Shown piece after piece: positions 1 through 10,600 of a stretch of 43,370 nt of DNA (its first letter is position 1; each line of letters starts with the position of its first letter). The translations under genes were made by a program, and so were the position numbers. Origin of the DNA: Sphingopyxis sp. H115 (GTDB lineage: Bacteria; Pseudomonadota; Alphaproteobacteria; Sphingomonadales; Sphingomonadaceae); NCBI RefSeq assembly GCF_001468465.1, contig NZ_LNSA01000034.1, positions 1 to 43,370 of the forward strand, read 5' to 3'. A model generated the notes under the pieces. It had not been told where the DNA came from and did no database searches. It saw nothing but the letters and a program-made list of their open reading frames with translations.

Positions 1-1
1 G

Positions 2-1858
2 TGGCCACCAGCGACGCCGCATTCCGGGGTGGGGCATGCCCCACCCCGGAATACACCATCGCCTACACCGGAAATTACACCACGAGCGCGGACGCTAACC
101 AGCGATATTGCTCCTCGCTCCGATGATATCTGGCAGGAGCGCCTCTACGCGATACAGTGGATGGACGCGGACGACATAGCTGCGGGCAAGGCCAACCCGC
201 GGACTTGGTTTGCCGCACCTACAAAAGAGGATCTCTCTCGGGAGGAGGAGGTAGCGGACTACGTCGCGCGACACTTCGCTGAGTGGCAATCGGCCGGGCT
301 TGTCCCAGACATGAACATTGAATGGGGGGTAGAATCACGAAAACCGATCTGGGAGCGGGGTTGGAATTACTGGCACCAGCTTTTTAATCCGCGTCACCTT
401 TTGATCAACGCAACTGTCGCAAAGCATCTGAATCATTATCCTGAGGGGGCCCTGATTGCGCTAAATTCGCACAACCAGAACGCATCCTTGTGCAGATGGG
501 CCACAGGGGCGACGCGGGAGGCGCTCGCCAACGTTTTCTCAAATCAAGCGCTGAATACCCTTCTGAACTATGGTGCGCGAGGCTACGAGGGAGCCTCTGC
601 TTTTCTTAATATCCCGAATAACAAGCCGGTTGCGTTCACAGGTCATGTCCTGAACCAGTCCGCGCGTGACTTCTCGGAACCGGTCGACATTTTTGTAACT
701 GACCCGCCCTATGCGGATGCGGTTCAATATGACGAGATCACGGAATTTTTCATCGCCTGGCTCCGGAAGAACCCGCCGGCCCCGTTCAACAAGTGGATCT
801 GGGACTCCCGCAGGAACCTCGCAATCAAGGGCGAAGGCCAGTCCTTCAAGACGGCGATGATCGACGCTTACGGCGCTATGACCGAGCACATGTCGGAAAA
901 TGGGCTACAGATCGTCCAGTTCACCCACCAGGACGCCAAGACCTGGTCCGACATGGCCCAGATATTCTGGGGTGCAGGCCTACAGGTGGTCCAGGACTGG
1001 TACGTTTCGACGGAAACGATCACAGGCCTCAAACTCGGCGGCTACGTCCAAGGGACACACATGATCGTCCTCCGAAAGCGCCAAGGCGAGCAGTCCGGCT
1101 ACCAGGACGAAATTGTTCATGAGATCCGGGACGAGGTAGAGCGCCAGATCAAGAACATGATCGGACTCAATGACCAGATGGACGCGGCGCGCGGCGAGAA
1201 CATCTTCAACGACGCCGACCTCCAGATGGCCGGCTATGCGGCAGCCCTCCGGGTCCTGACAGCTTACACCAAGATCGACGGGATCGACATGACCCAGGAG
1301 GCGCTGCGTCCCCGCAAGAAGGGGGAGAAGACTCTCGTTGACGAGCTGACTGAGTTCGCAGTTCAGACCGCCAACGAGTTCCTGGTCCCAGATGGGCTGG
1401 AGCGGGAGCTGTGGCTTGAACTCAATGGGTCGGAGCGTTTCTACCTCAAGATGATGGACATCGAAGAGGCCGGCGAAGCGAAACTCGACCAGTTCCAGAA
1501 TTTCGCCAAGGCCTTCCGCGTCGGGGACTACGATGACCTGATGGCTTCCAAGTCACCGAACAACGCGAAGCTCAAGACCGCAAAGGGCCTCGGCCGCGCT
1601 GCGATGGCAGAGGGGGTTCAGTTCGGCCGGGACAGCATCGTCCGGCTCGCGTTGCGCGCGATCTGGCGCGTCGGCAAGGAAGACGAGGTCGAGGACGTGC
1701 TGGAAGAGCTGCGCGACCTGATCCCGGACTACCTGCGAAAGCGGGACGCGCTTCGCCAAATCGTCATCTACGTGGCCACAAAGCGGGAGCGGACAGACCA
1801 GGCCGAGGCGAGCGCAGCTCGGATCCTCGGGACCGCGATCCAAACGGAGCGGATCTGA
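2..1858 (+). CDS. DUF1156-type adenine-specific DNA methylase, C-terminal part (5' end outside the window)
   Basis: The frame is open to the left edge, so the gene starts upstream; a GTG at 29 is only an internal codon candidate. The diagnostic motif is TDPPYADAVQYDEITEFF at about 703-756, the amino-methyltransferase catalytic motif IV (DPPY) in the context typical of COG1743/DUF1156 methylases. The SAM-binding DPFxGxG region lies in the N-terminal half of this family and would be outside the window. The last ~250 residues are a charged helical tail (DEIVHEIRDEVERQIKNMIG onward). Such methylases occur in BREX type 3 and other defence islands, where they are thought to mark self DNA by N6-adenine methylation. 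The gene is followed after 16 bp by the PLD-helicase, so the two are probably cotranscribed. A perfect 32-bp palindrome sits inside the frame at 21-52. Family call is firm; the exact system is inferred. Confidence 0.85.
   Translation, partial: WPPATPHSGVGHAPPRNTPSPTPEITPRARTLTSDIAPRSDDIWQERLYAIQWMDADDIAAGKANPRTWFAAPTKEDLSREEEVADYVARHFAEWQSAGLVPDMNIEWGVESRKPIWERGWNYWHQLFNPRHLLINATVAKHLNHYPEGALIALNSHNQNASLCRWATGATREALANVFSNQALNTLLNYGARGYEGASAFLNIPNNKPVAFTGHVLNQSARDFSEPVDIFVTDPPYADAVQYDEITEFFIAWLRKNPPAPFNKWIWDSRRNLAIKGEGQSFKTAMIDAYGAMTEHMSENGLQIVQFTHQDAKTWSDMAQIFWGAGLQVVQDWYVSTETITGLKLGGYVQGTHMIVLRKRQGEQSGYQDEIVHEIRDEVERQIKNMIGLNDQMDAARGENIFNDADLQMAGYAAALRVLTAYTKIDGIDMTQEALRPRKKGEKTLVDELTEFAVQTANEFLVPDGLERELWLELNGSERFYLKMMDIEEAGEAKLDQFQNFAKAFRVGDYDDLMASKSPNNAKLKTAKGLGRAAMAEGVQFGRDSIVRLALRAIWRVGKEDEVEDVLEELRDLIPDYLRKRDALRQIVIYVATKRERTDQAEASAARILGTAIQTERI
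21..52. repeat. Perfect 32-bp palindrome inside the methylase reading frame
   Basis: The 16-base left arm beginning ATTCCGGGGTGGGGC is followed immediately by its exact reverse complement, with GCATGC at the centre and no spacer. It falls in a Pro/Thr-rich, low-complexity stretch of the methylase frame. It could be a binding site, a small mobile palindrome, or a trace of a fold-back event at the edge of the available sequence. Confidence 0.9.
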
Positions 1859-1874
1859 TGAAGGGGGCCGCGCA

Positions 1875-4643
1875 GTGGCGAACCTGATCTCCCGCTTCTC
1901 CTCCCGCAACCAGCGCCTCTCGCATGTGTTCCTGAAGGACCGGCTCAAGGGGGCGGAGACGTATGACCGGATTGCGGGATACTTCCGCTCCTCTATCTTC
2001 GACCTGATCCACGAGGAGATCAGCACGATCGGTAGGGTCCGGATCGTCTGTAACGCCGACCTTGACCCTCGCGACCTGACCGCGGCGACCCTGAGCCAGA
2101 AGGCTCGGGACCAAGCGCAGGTGGAGAGGTGGCACGATCAAGAGAACGAGATCGACGCGCTCCTCGAACGGCCTCGCTGGCGGCGCCTGCACGAGCTCCT
2201 GACCGCAGGGAACGTCGAAATTCGAGTTGTCTCGAGAGACAACGCCCCGTTCCTGCACGGCAAGGCCGGAGTGATCACGCGTCCGGACGGGACCACATCC
2301 AGCTTTATCGGCTCCATCAACGAGACGGCGAACGGCTGGGCCCAATCCTACGAGATGATCTGGGAGGACCCGTCCCCGGAGGCCGCCGCTTGGATTCGGT
2401 CCGAGTTCGACTGGCTATGGAAGAAGGGGGTACCCCTCTCTCAGGCGGTAATCGACGAGATCGGCCGGACAGCCAATAAGGTGGAAGTCCAGATCGAGGC
2501 AATGCGGACGGACCCGGTCGAGCTCGCAAAATCCGTCACCGTGGAGAGCCCACTCGTCCGACGCGGCGAAGGACTCGCACCGTGGCAGAAGGCGTTCGTG
2601 AAGATCTTCGTCGAGCATGATCAGAAGTACGGGGCTGCCCGACTCCTGCTCGCGGACGAGGTCGGAGTGGGTAAGACCCTCTCGATGGCAGCGACCGGGG
2701 CGCTCACCGTCCTGCTGGGGCATGGGCCCTTCCTGATCCTCTGTCCGGCGACCCTGACTCTCCAGTGGCAGATGGAACTCTGGGACAAGTTAGGGCTGCC
2801 TGCCTGCGTCTGGGCTCGAGCCCCGCAGCGGGGCTGGGTGGATCACCGCGGTCACCTTTACAGGTCTCGGGATCCGGAGGACGTGCTGCGCTGCCCAGCA
2901 CAGATCGGGATTGTTTCTACTGGCCTTCTGGTCCGAGGCGGTCCGGAGGCACAGGCGCTAATGCGCGGGACTTTTGGGATGATCGCGCTCGACGAGGGGC
3001 ACAAAGCCCGTGTCAAACGTGGGATCGGGACAGAGGAGCCGGAGCCGGGTAAGCTCTATCAGGCAATGGAACGCCTCGCCGGTCGAACACGGCACTTGGT
3101 GATCGGGACTGCTACACCGATCCAGACGCATCGGGAGGAGATCTGGGACCTTATGAAGCTGCTCGCTTACGGGCAGGATCATGTCCTCGGCCGGCCGAGC
3201 GTGTCTCGCTGGTGGGACTCGGAGCAGGCACTCGACCTGGTCTCCGGCCGAACCGCCCTGCCGGATCCGGAGGTGGCTTGGCCATGGCTTCGTTCCCCAC
3301 TCCCTCATGCCCGCGAGGCGGCCGTGTTTCGGGGGATCCGGGAGGATTTAAAGGTCTCGGAGAACGAGTTCTTCACTGACCGCGGTCTCGCGGACTTGGA
3401 CGATTTTACCCGCGAGGACTTGACTGAGGTGATCGAGAGGGGGGAGATCGCTCGGAGACTGCCATTCATGCGCTACCACAACCCGCTGGGCCGCCACGTC
3501 GTCCTCCGGCGCCGCAAGACGCTTGAGGAAGCGGGACTAATGGACCGGATCGCGGTGAACATCCACCCTCGGCCCGGCACTTCCCCGGCGGTGTTCGAGC
3601 GCAGCGCGGTCCGCACTCCGCATTTCTATGACCGTGCGTACGAGGAGATCCAACTTTTTACGAGGGCAATGAAGGCGCGCCAGGCTGGAACTGGATTTCT
3701 AGGAAATTTGATGATGCAGCGCATATGCTCCTCCGTTGCGTCCGGAATAGCTACCGCCACAAAAATGCTCGAGCGTCGCCGCGAAGGAATTATGGCCGAG
3801 GAGGCTGAAGATCCGGACCTCCTCGAGGCGATCGAGGAAATGGGGGCAGACGCCTATGCCGCCGCCGTGGATGTGGAGGCGATCCATCTGGAACGGGTTT
3901 TGGAGATTCTGTCTTCGGCCAAGCAGGAAGACCCAAAGGGGCGGGCGGTCCTCCACTATCTCGACCAAGAGGGGTGGATCGCGCTCGGCTGTATCATTTT
4001 CTCCCAGTATTATGACACGGCCCGCTGGGTAGGCGAGCTAATCAGCGCGACGCATCCCACCGAGCCGGTTGCAGTATATGCCGGGGTCGGAAAGTCAGGC
4101 ATTTTACTCGGCGGCGAGTGGCGGTCGATCGACCGCGAGGAGATCAAACGTGGGGTCAAGGAGCGCAAGCTTCGGGTCGTCTGTGCGACTGACGCGGCCT
4201 GTGAGGGTTTGAATCTTCAGACTTTGGGGACCCTAATTAATGTCGACTTGCCATGGAATCCGTCTCGTCTCGAACAGCGGATCGGGCGGATCAAACGGTA
4301 CGGCCAGCAGCGCCGCGAGGTGGACATGGCGAACCTTGTCTATTCGGGGACCATCGATGAACGGGTTTATCAACGTCTCTCTGAGCGAATGCAGGACCGT
4401 TACGACATACTTGGTTCGCTGCCGGACACCATCGAAGACGATTGGATTGAAAATATCGAACGACTTGAGGAGGAGCTGAAATCATTCACCAAACCGGAAA
4501 GTCCGGCTGATGTTTTCAGCTTGAGGTACGGTGATTTTCTTGAAGTTGGCGATGGGGACGCTGACTGGGAACTTTGGACCAAAGTAGTGTCGCGCAGAGA
4601 CATCGAGACTTTGCTTGAACTTCCATGGAGCTCTGGTCGTTGA
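1875..4643 (+). CDS. PLD-nuclease/SNF2-helicase fusion protein (anti-phage type)
   Basis: A 922-residue protein starting at GTG 1875, 16 bp after the methylase stop. The N-terminal phospholipase D-like domain carries one HxK motif (FLHGKAGVITR, residues ~125-135) followed by GSINETANGW, the GSxN element of PLD nucleases. A superfamily 2 SNF2-type motor follows: motif I LLADEVGVGKTLS (~258), motif II as ALDEGH (~370) rather than DEAH, motif III IGTATPIQ (~411), and motifs V/VI CEGLNLQTLGTLINVDLPWN and RIGRIKRYGQ (~775-812). PLD-SNF2 fusions are known partners of DUF1156 methylases in defence islands, where they are the presumed restriction component: DNA translocation or sensing plus cleavage. 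One HKD half-site implies dimerisation for catalysis, as in other single-motif PLD enzymes. The last ~60 codons look more AT-rich than the rest. Family call firm; role inferred. Confidence 0.88.
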   Translation: MANLISRFSSRNQRLSHVFLKDRLKGAETYDRIAGYFRSSIFDLIHEEISTIGRVRIVCNADLDPRDLTAATLSQKARDQAQVERWHDQENEIDALLERPRWRRLHELLTAGNVEIRVVSRDNAPFLHGKAGVITRPDGTTSSFIGSINETANGWAQSYEMIWEDPSPEAAAWIRSEFDWLWKKGVPLSQAVIDEIGRTANKVEVQIEAMRTDPVELAKSVTVESPLVRRGEGLAPWQKAFVKIFVEHDQKYGAARLLLADEVGVGKTLSMAATGALTVLLGHGPFLILCPATLTLQWQMELWDKLGLPACVWARAPQRGWVDHRGHLYRSRDPEDVLRCPAQIGIVSTGLLVRGGPEAQALMRGTFGMIALDEGHKARVKRGIGTEEPEPGKLYQAMERLAGRTRHLVIGTATPIQTHREEIWDLMKLLAYGQDHVLGRPSVSRWWDSEQALDLVSGRTALPDPEVAWPWLRSPLPHAREAAVFRGIREDLKVSENEFFTDRGLADLDDFTREDLTEVIERGEIARRLPFMRYHNPLGRHVVLRRRKTLEEAGLMDRIAVNIHPRPGTSPAVFERSAVRTPHFYDRAYEEIQLFTRAMKARQAGTGFLGNLMMQRICSSVASGIATATKMLERRREGIMAEEAEDPDLLEAIEEMGADAYAAAVDVEAIHLERVLEILSSAKQEDPKGRAVLHYLDQEGWIALGCIIFSQYYDTARWVGELISATHPTEPVAVYAGVGKSGILLGGEWRSIDREEIKRGVKERKLRVVCATDAACEGLNLQTLGTLINVDLPWNPSRLEQRIGRIKRYGQQRREVDMANLVYSGTIDERVYQRLSERMQDRYDILGSLPDTIEDDWIENIERLEEELKSFTKPESPADVFSLRYGDFLEVGDGDADWELWTKVVSRRDIETLLELPWSSGR

Positions 4644-4688
4644 ACGGCCTTATTTTTTCAAAATTTTGAGCATTGCGTCTGAACGGAC

Positions 4689-7600
4689 ATGCGATTGGGG
4701 GAATTTGTGACCGATTCTGACGTTGTTGGCTCTCACGCTCAAGCGATAGAAATTAGGTCTAGCGGGCTGGTCCATTCGGCGGAAAGTGACATTCTCCGCC
4801 TGCAGCAAATCTTGCGTGAGGGATACGCTTCCGGCTTCACGATCTTCAAGGAACTCCTTCAAAACGCTGAGGATGCCGGCGCGCGCCGGATGGTCGTTGC
4901 CGGTCACAACGGTTTCGTTGACGCAATTAATCCGTTACTTCGAACTCCGGGGCTGATCGTAGCAAATGATGGTCCCGTGCTTGCACGTCACATGGAGGCA
5001 ATCACTCGTGCGAGTGGCGGTAGCAAAGCGGATGAGCGCTCGGCAGTGGGGCGTTTCGGTCTCGGCCAGAAATCAGTCTATCACCTTTGTGACGCGTTCA
5101 TTGCGGTAGGCCGAGTAGAGGATCAAGAAGGCCGGTCGCAAACGTTGATCATGAATCCCTGGGGACAGGTTAGCGAAGCCAATACCGCGCAGCGCGATTG
5201 GACCAAACTGGGGCCCCTCGAAGCAGCGGCTCTAATCGAAAAAGCTGCGAAGCTCGGCATGGACCGAGGGATGGTGTTGTTTCTCCCGCTTCGCACAGAG
5301 TACTTGCGGCCTGGTCCAGAACTAAGTCTGTCCGATCGGAATTGGTCGCCCGATGCCGCTATTGCCGAAATCCTGGAAGGGGGCGAACTGGCTGCAACTC
5401 TGTCCTGCCTGAGAAATCTCGAGACCATTGAGATTATTCCAGTGGACGGAAAATCTCGCAAAATCTCAATGGCACACGGCGCTCGACGCCTTTCGGGGCC
5501 GGGGGTTGAGGGCGGACAGCATAACATCGAAGGTAAAGTTGATGGTGCGGGTTTTGAGCTGACATTTAGCGGCTTCCAACAATGGAAGCCTGAGGGGCAA
5601 GCGGCGCGGCTTTTGCATGAAGATGGATGGGATAAAGTCTTCGATATCCATGGGAAACATATTCGGCCTAAGGCGAATCCGCATGGCGCAGTGATATTAT
5701 GCCGCTCAGCTGCGGCGGAAGGCACGGGCCATCTGCGGTTGCGTCACGCAGTGTATTTGCCCCTAGGCGAACCACTGTTCTCCGAACAATTGGGGCGCAG
5801 TTCTTACGACATCGACCTGCTCGTTCACGGCTATTTTTTTGTTTCGAGTGACCGTCGCAAGCTGCGTGATGATGATCATATCGAAACCCGATGGAATCAG
5901 GCCCTCCACCGCGAAGCGACGCTGCCTTTGTTGCTCGAAACTTTGGCTGATGCATTGCTCAGGTTGCCTAGCGATGCGGAGCGACATGCACTCGTCCGCA
6001 CCTTACATCGTACGCCGTGGTGGGACGAAAACCGAGGTGCCGTCTGTCAAGGCCGGGCGCTAGCCAAATGCTGGCCAGGCGATAGATCTGAAAGCTGGAA
6101 TACATGTTCGGGCGTGTCACTACGTCCCATCTTGAGGGGCGATGCGACGACGCTCACCCGGCTCAAGTTGGCTTTTCCAAGGCTTGAAGAATGGTGCGAT
6201 AAGAACGGCCTCGTTTTGGCGTTCGGCACTGTTTTGGCGGATCTCGAGCCAAGGTGGCCAGATACTCAATTAGCCGAGTTGGTGAGGCTTGCCGGACCAG
6301 CTGTCTTTCAAAAAGGCCAAGTGGCCGAGACGCTGGTTGCGCTTCTCGACTCGGTACACCTTGGCGCGGAAACACAGGCAGCCTTGGCGGACATCTATCG
6401 GGAAGCTGTCGCCGACGTAGATCAGAGTTTCGCAAGAACGGAAAAGCTGCGGGGGTTGGTGCGCCACCTTCCTCCGGATCGCATTTTCGTTCTGCCTCCC
6501 AGCGTCGAAAGCCGCGAACTTCTTAGCTCTCTCGTCGCTGCGGGCAGCAGCATCCCGATCAAATCGTCCTGGGCAGAGGAGAGCGGATCGATAGCTCGGC
6601 AACTGGGTTTGAACGAGACGATCGAATTGTTGGCGGTGACTGAAACCTTCCTCTCGGCTCGAGGCACCGTAGCGCAAGAGGCGTCTGCACTAATCTCGCA
6701 CCTTCTGCGAAATGGCCCGTCGCTGGACGCGCTCGCTGGCGATGATCGGGGGAATAAATTGGAGGTCATCCCTGCGCGATTGATGCAGGATGAGAACGAC
6801 GTTCGCCTCTCGTTGGGATCCATTGCAGCTCTTACTCGACGAGGCTTGCTCTTCGATGCCGCACCCAATCGAGAGCTGGGCGTGCTTGCCGCGGCAGTGG
6901 CGACACCTCGTATTTACCGGCTAGGTTTGAAGGACGGTGGTCTTGAAAATCTGGCGTCGGCGAAAAAGACGGACTGCCTTTTGGCCGTTTTGAGACAGGC
7001 TGAGCGCTTCGGGGATCCCGGTAGTTGCGGTAAGCTTGCGGAACTTCTTGGTACCGATGCTTCGCGCGACGACCTGCGCAAACTTGTTGCACTCGATCCG
7101 GCTTTGCCTGCAGATGTCGCCTTGATCGAGCTGGATGAACTTGGTGGCATTCTCGATGAGTTGGTCCAAGTCCTCTTACTGGACAGGAAAGATCGCCTCG
7201 TTGCCTCCGCAACAACGGCAGAACTGAAAAAGGCACTCCGCGACCGCATTGGTTTGCGTCGGATCGATGTCGCGGAATTGGGCGATTGGCTCCGTGATGC
7301 ACAAGTTGAGGGCACTTTGCCTTCGATAAATGAATCCAAGGCCATCGCATTGCTCAAGTCGGGTATCGATGACGGCATTCTGAAAATGCTGCCTTTGCAT
7401 CAATCCAATAGGGCTGATGATTTATTGCCAGCCACGGACATTTTCCGGGGGCGAGCCTCTGATGTCCCAGCAGCGCTGATGTCATTCACTCACCTTGTCG
7501 AGCTTTGGTGGGATACTTCGGCAGCGGGGGTCCAGAACAGGCTTATCGCGCGCTGGGGGCCTGAGGCGGCAATTCGGACAGCGTTGTCCGCGTCTAACCC

Positions 7601-10600
7601 CCATCGGTTCACCTCGGAAATAGCCAGTGCATTGGGCGAATTGGAGCAGGTGCCGGATGATTTGATCGATACGCTTCGTCAGACGGCCTGGATCTGCGCA
7701 GATGGTGATGCATGGGAGCCAACCAGAGTCCTCGACTTACCTCTGGAAGCCGAACATGCACTCGAGGGGCTGATCATCGAGGAGGGCGGGTATCTCTTTG
7801 CCAGTGCGCTTCCCGGCCCTCTCCGCGAACCGAAAGTGCAGCTGCATTTGGAGAGGCTTCGACCGGATCGATCCCAGTCATTCCTTCTGGCGGCCCAACT
7901 TGCAGCTGATCACGGTGCGACCGGCCTTTGCCTCGATATCGTAGAGCACCTTGATGACTTGGCGAAGCTGGCTGGCGCGAATGCCGAGCTGAACGCTGAA
8001 GCGTGGCCCCTGATTTCTGCGGCGTTGCGAGACGGCATGGTGGACGCGACCATTGCCGGGATGGGTGAAGTTCTATGCGTGCCATCTTCGATAGGCATAG
8101 TTGCTCAAATGAACGCAATGGCTGCGCAAACTGGACTTGGTTCGTCTGCTGAAGCGGCACGAAGACTTTATCGGGCCGCGTTTGACCGAAACTTGCCGGT
8201 TTTGACGCATAGTTCCCGCTTTCTTCCGCCAGATCTGCTCGTTCCAACCGAAGCCGGTAGGTTCGAAAGGGCGGACAGCGTTGCGCTCGCTGCAGCGGGT
8301 ATCGATCCATCAGCGCTCCTTGAACGTGAATATGCGGGCAAACTCGACCAGCCCACAGATCAATCGACCCAAGAAATTTTGACGGCCCAGTCGGTCGATG
8401 CAGATTGGCTTGAAGGCATCGAACGCGCCTTCTCGCCGCTCATTCAATATGATGTGCATGACGGCATTCTTTTGGCCTTGGCTATGCTCGGCCGTGATCG
8501 CGGGATCCAGTCGCTTGCGGCGAAATGGGAAGGGCAGCGTTCGTTTCACCGAATTTGCGATGATCTCGATAAGCTAGCCGACGAACAGCGCGATGTGGAC
8601 AACGCTAATCTGGACCGCCTTGCAGAAATCCGCTTCGCCGTAGCGCTGCCAGATCAGGGGCAGGTCAGTGTGCCGTCGGCAGCTGGGACTGACTGCACGG
8701 TGCCATTGTCCGGCAAAGAGGATGCATTACTCCTCGATTGCATCCAGCGAGGAATTGAGCGCGACGAAGCGGGATACCGACACGTCTACGATTTGGTGAT
8801 CGGACCAGTTTCACCATCCGATGAAACCGAGGCTCGGCAGCTACTGGATCAGTTTGTCAGAAAACTGGCCATTGCTCTGATGCTCGGCTTCGAGCGTCAC
8901 AAAACGGCGCTGTCCGAGCTGTTGGCCAGCTATTTCGCTAGCGATCAACGCACACTCTCAGACACCTGCGCGGAATTGCAGGAGGTCCTTCATGATCGCC
9001 TGGCCGGTATCAAGACCGGGCCTGTGATGCGAACTGCATTAAGTGACTACCATCGCGATGCGCCTCGCGACCGCGACAAGGCGCGCAGCGCGCTTTGGGC
9101 CGCCGCGCAGTCGGACGAGGGTGCGAAGGAACTCCTCGATGCCACCCGCCAGAAGATCGATGAGATGGGCTATGCCCCACATCGCGTGCTGTTCGAACTG
9201 TACCAGAATGCTGTCGATGCACAGGCGCAGTGGCACGGCAACGGACGCTTTCGTGTCGAAGCCATCTTCGACGGCGATCAAATGATCACGTGTTTGCGGG
9301 TGATCCATTGGGGGCGGCCGGTCAATCAGCCCGGGAGTGATCCCCTGAAGGCCGAAGAGGAAGGGCACCGCCGCGATCTTTCGAACATGCTCGCGATCAA
9401 TCACTCTGCAAAGGATGGGGATGCAGTAACCGGTCGCTTCGGCCTTGGATTTAAGACAGTGCACATGCTCGCCGACGAAGTTCGGCTGGCCAGCGGTGGC
9501 ATAGCCATTCGTATCCTGGGCGGCATGATCCCTGCCGACTGGGAAGGGGGAAGCAAGACGATCGCCCCTTTTCACGACAGGGGGCGCAAGGCGACACTCA
9601 TTGAAATTCCTGTGGCACCTGGTCGAGCTGAAGAGGCGCTTGAAGCATGGAAAGCATTTCGGGAGGCAGCTCCGTTCTTGGCTGCACTCGGTCAGGACGC
9701 ATCCATCGAAGTGGCAGGCCCAGAAGGCGAGAAAGTATTCCGACATGAGGAGCATCGGCTGGTTGATGGCGTAAGCTGGCTGGCAATCGATGGCACTCGC
9801 CGGGTACTGCGCTTCGATTTGGGGAATGATTTCCGTCTCTTCCTGCCCTTCGGTCGCAATGGACCCCATGCTTTCCCGAGTGATGTGCCTCAGTTCTGGC
9901 ATCTTGTCCCGCTCGTTGGCGAACGCCGCCGGGGAGCCTGGCTATTGGAAGGCCGCTTTCCGGTCGATCCTGGACGCACCCAATTGTCCGGTACGGCAGA
10001 CGAGAAGGAAAGCCGATTTGCGCGGCTGAGCCTTTCCCTTGGCCCCCGGCTTGTCGCCTTTTACGACGCTTGCAGTGCCGACTGGAAAGACTTTGCTCAC
10101 GCGACGGGCCTGGATCCCGAAGGGCGAGAGGACTTCTGGCGAAAACTCGTGCAGCTTTTTGCGCATGACTTGGCAAGTTACGGACCTGAACATTCGCTGC
10201 ATAAATCAGGCCAGGGCCTCGCACGACTATGGGCGGAACGTCCCCTAGTTCCCTTGGCATTCGGCGGTGCATCGTGCGCGGCTGATGTAAAATGGCGCTT
10301 GTCAGGAGCCATCGCCGACCATGACGCTCAAATCGCGATCACTGAGTTGCTCGCTTTGGAAGAATTCGCAAATGCCGTTGTCACGGAGGAAACTGGCCGG
10401 CTGCTGAAATCTGTTGGGCTCCCTTCGGGGCAACGTTTGGATACCGTTACCTTGGTCGAAGCGCTCTCCGGAGGCGAGGGCATAGACTGCGCACGAGCGG
10501 GAAGTCTTGCCTGCCTTTGCGGAGAAGCCGTGTCGCTTGCCATGACCGGCGAGGAAGAAGCGGAATTCCGCAAGGTCCTGCGCGAGCGGAACTGGCTAGC

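Noticed and set aside
2..4643. Naming the locus BREX type 3 or DISARM
   Set aside because: No pglZ, brxC, drmA or drmB (DUF1998) is visible and the genes to the left are unknown, so only the family resemblance is stated.
9039..9902. Long antisense ORF (287 residues) within the giant gene
   Set aside because: It is a shadow of a high-GC coding frame; the sense strand carries the second GHKL domain and the antisense product has no recognisable motif.
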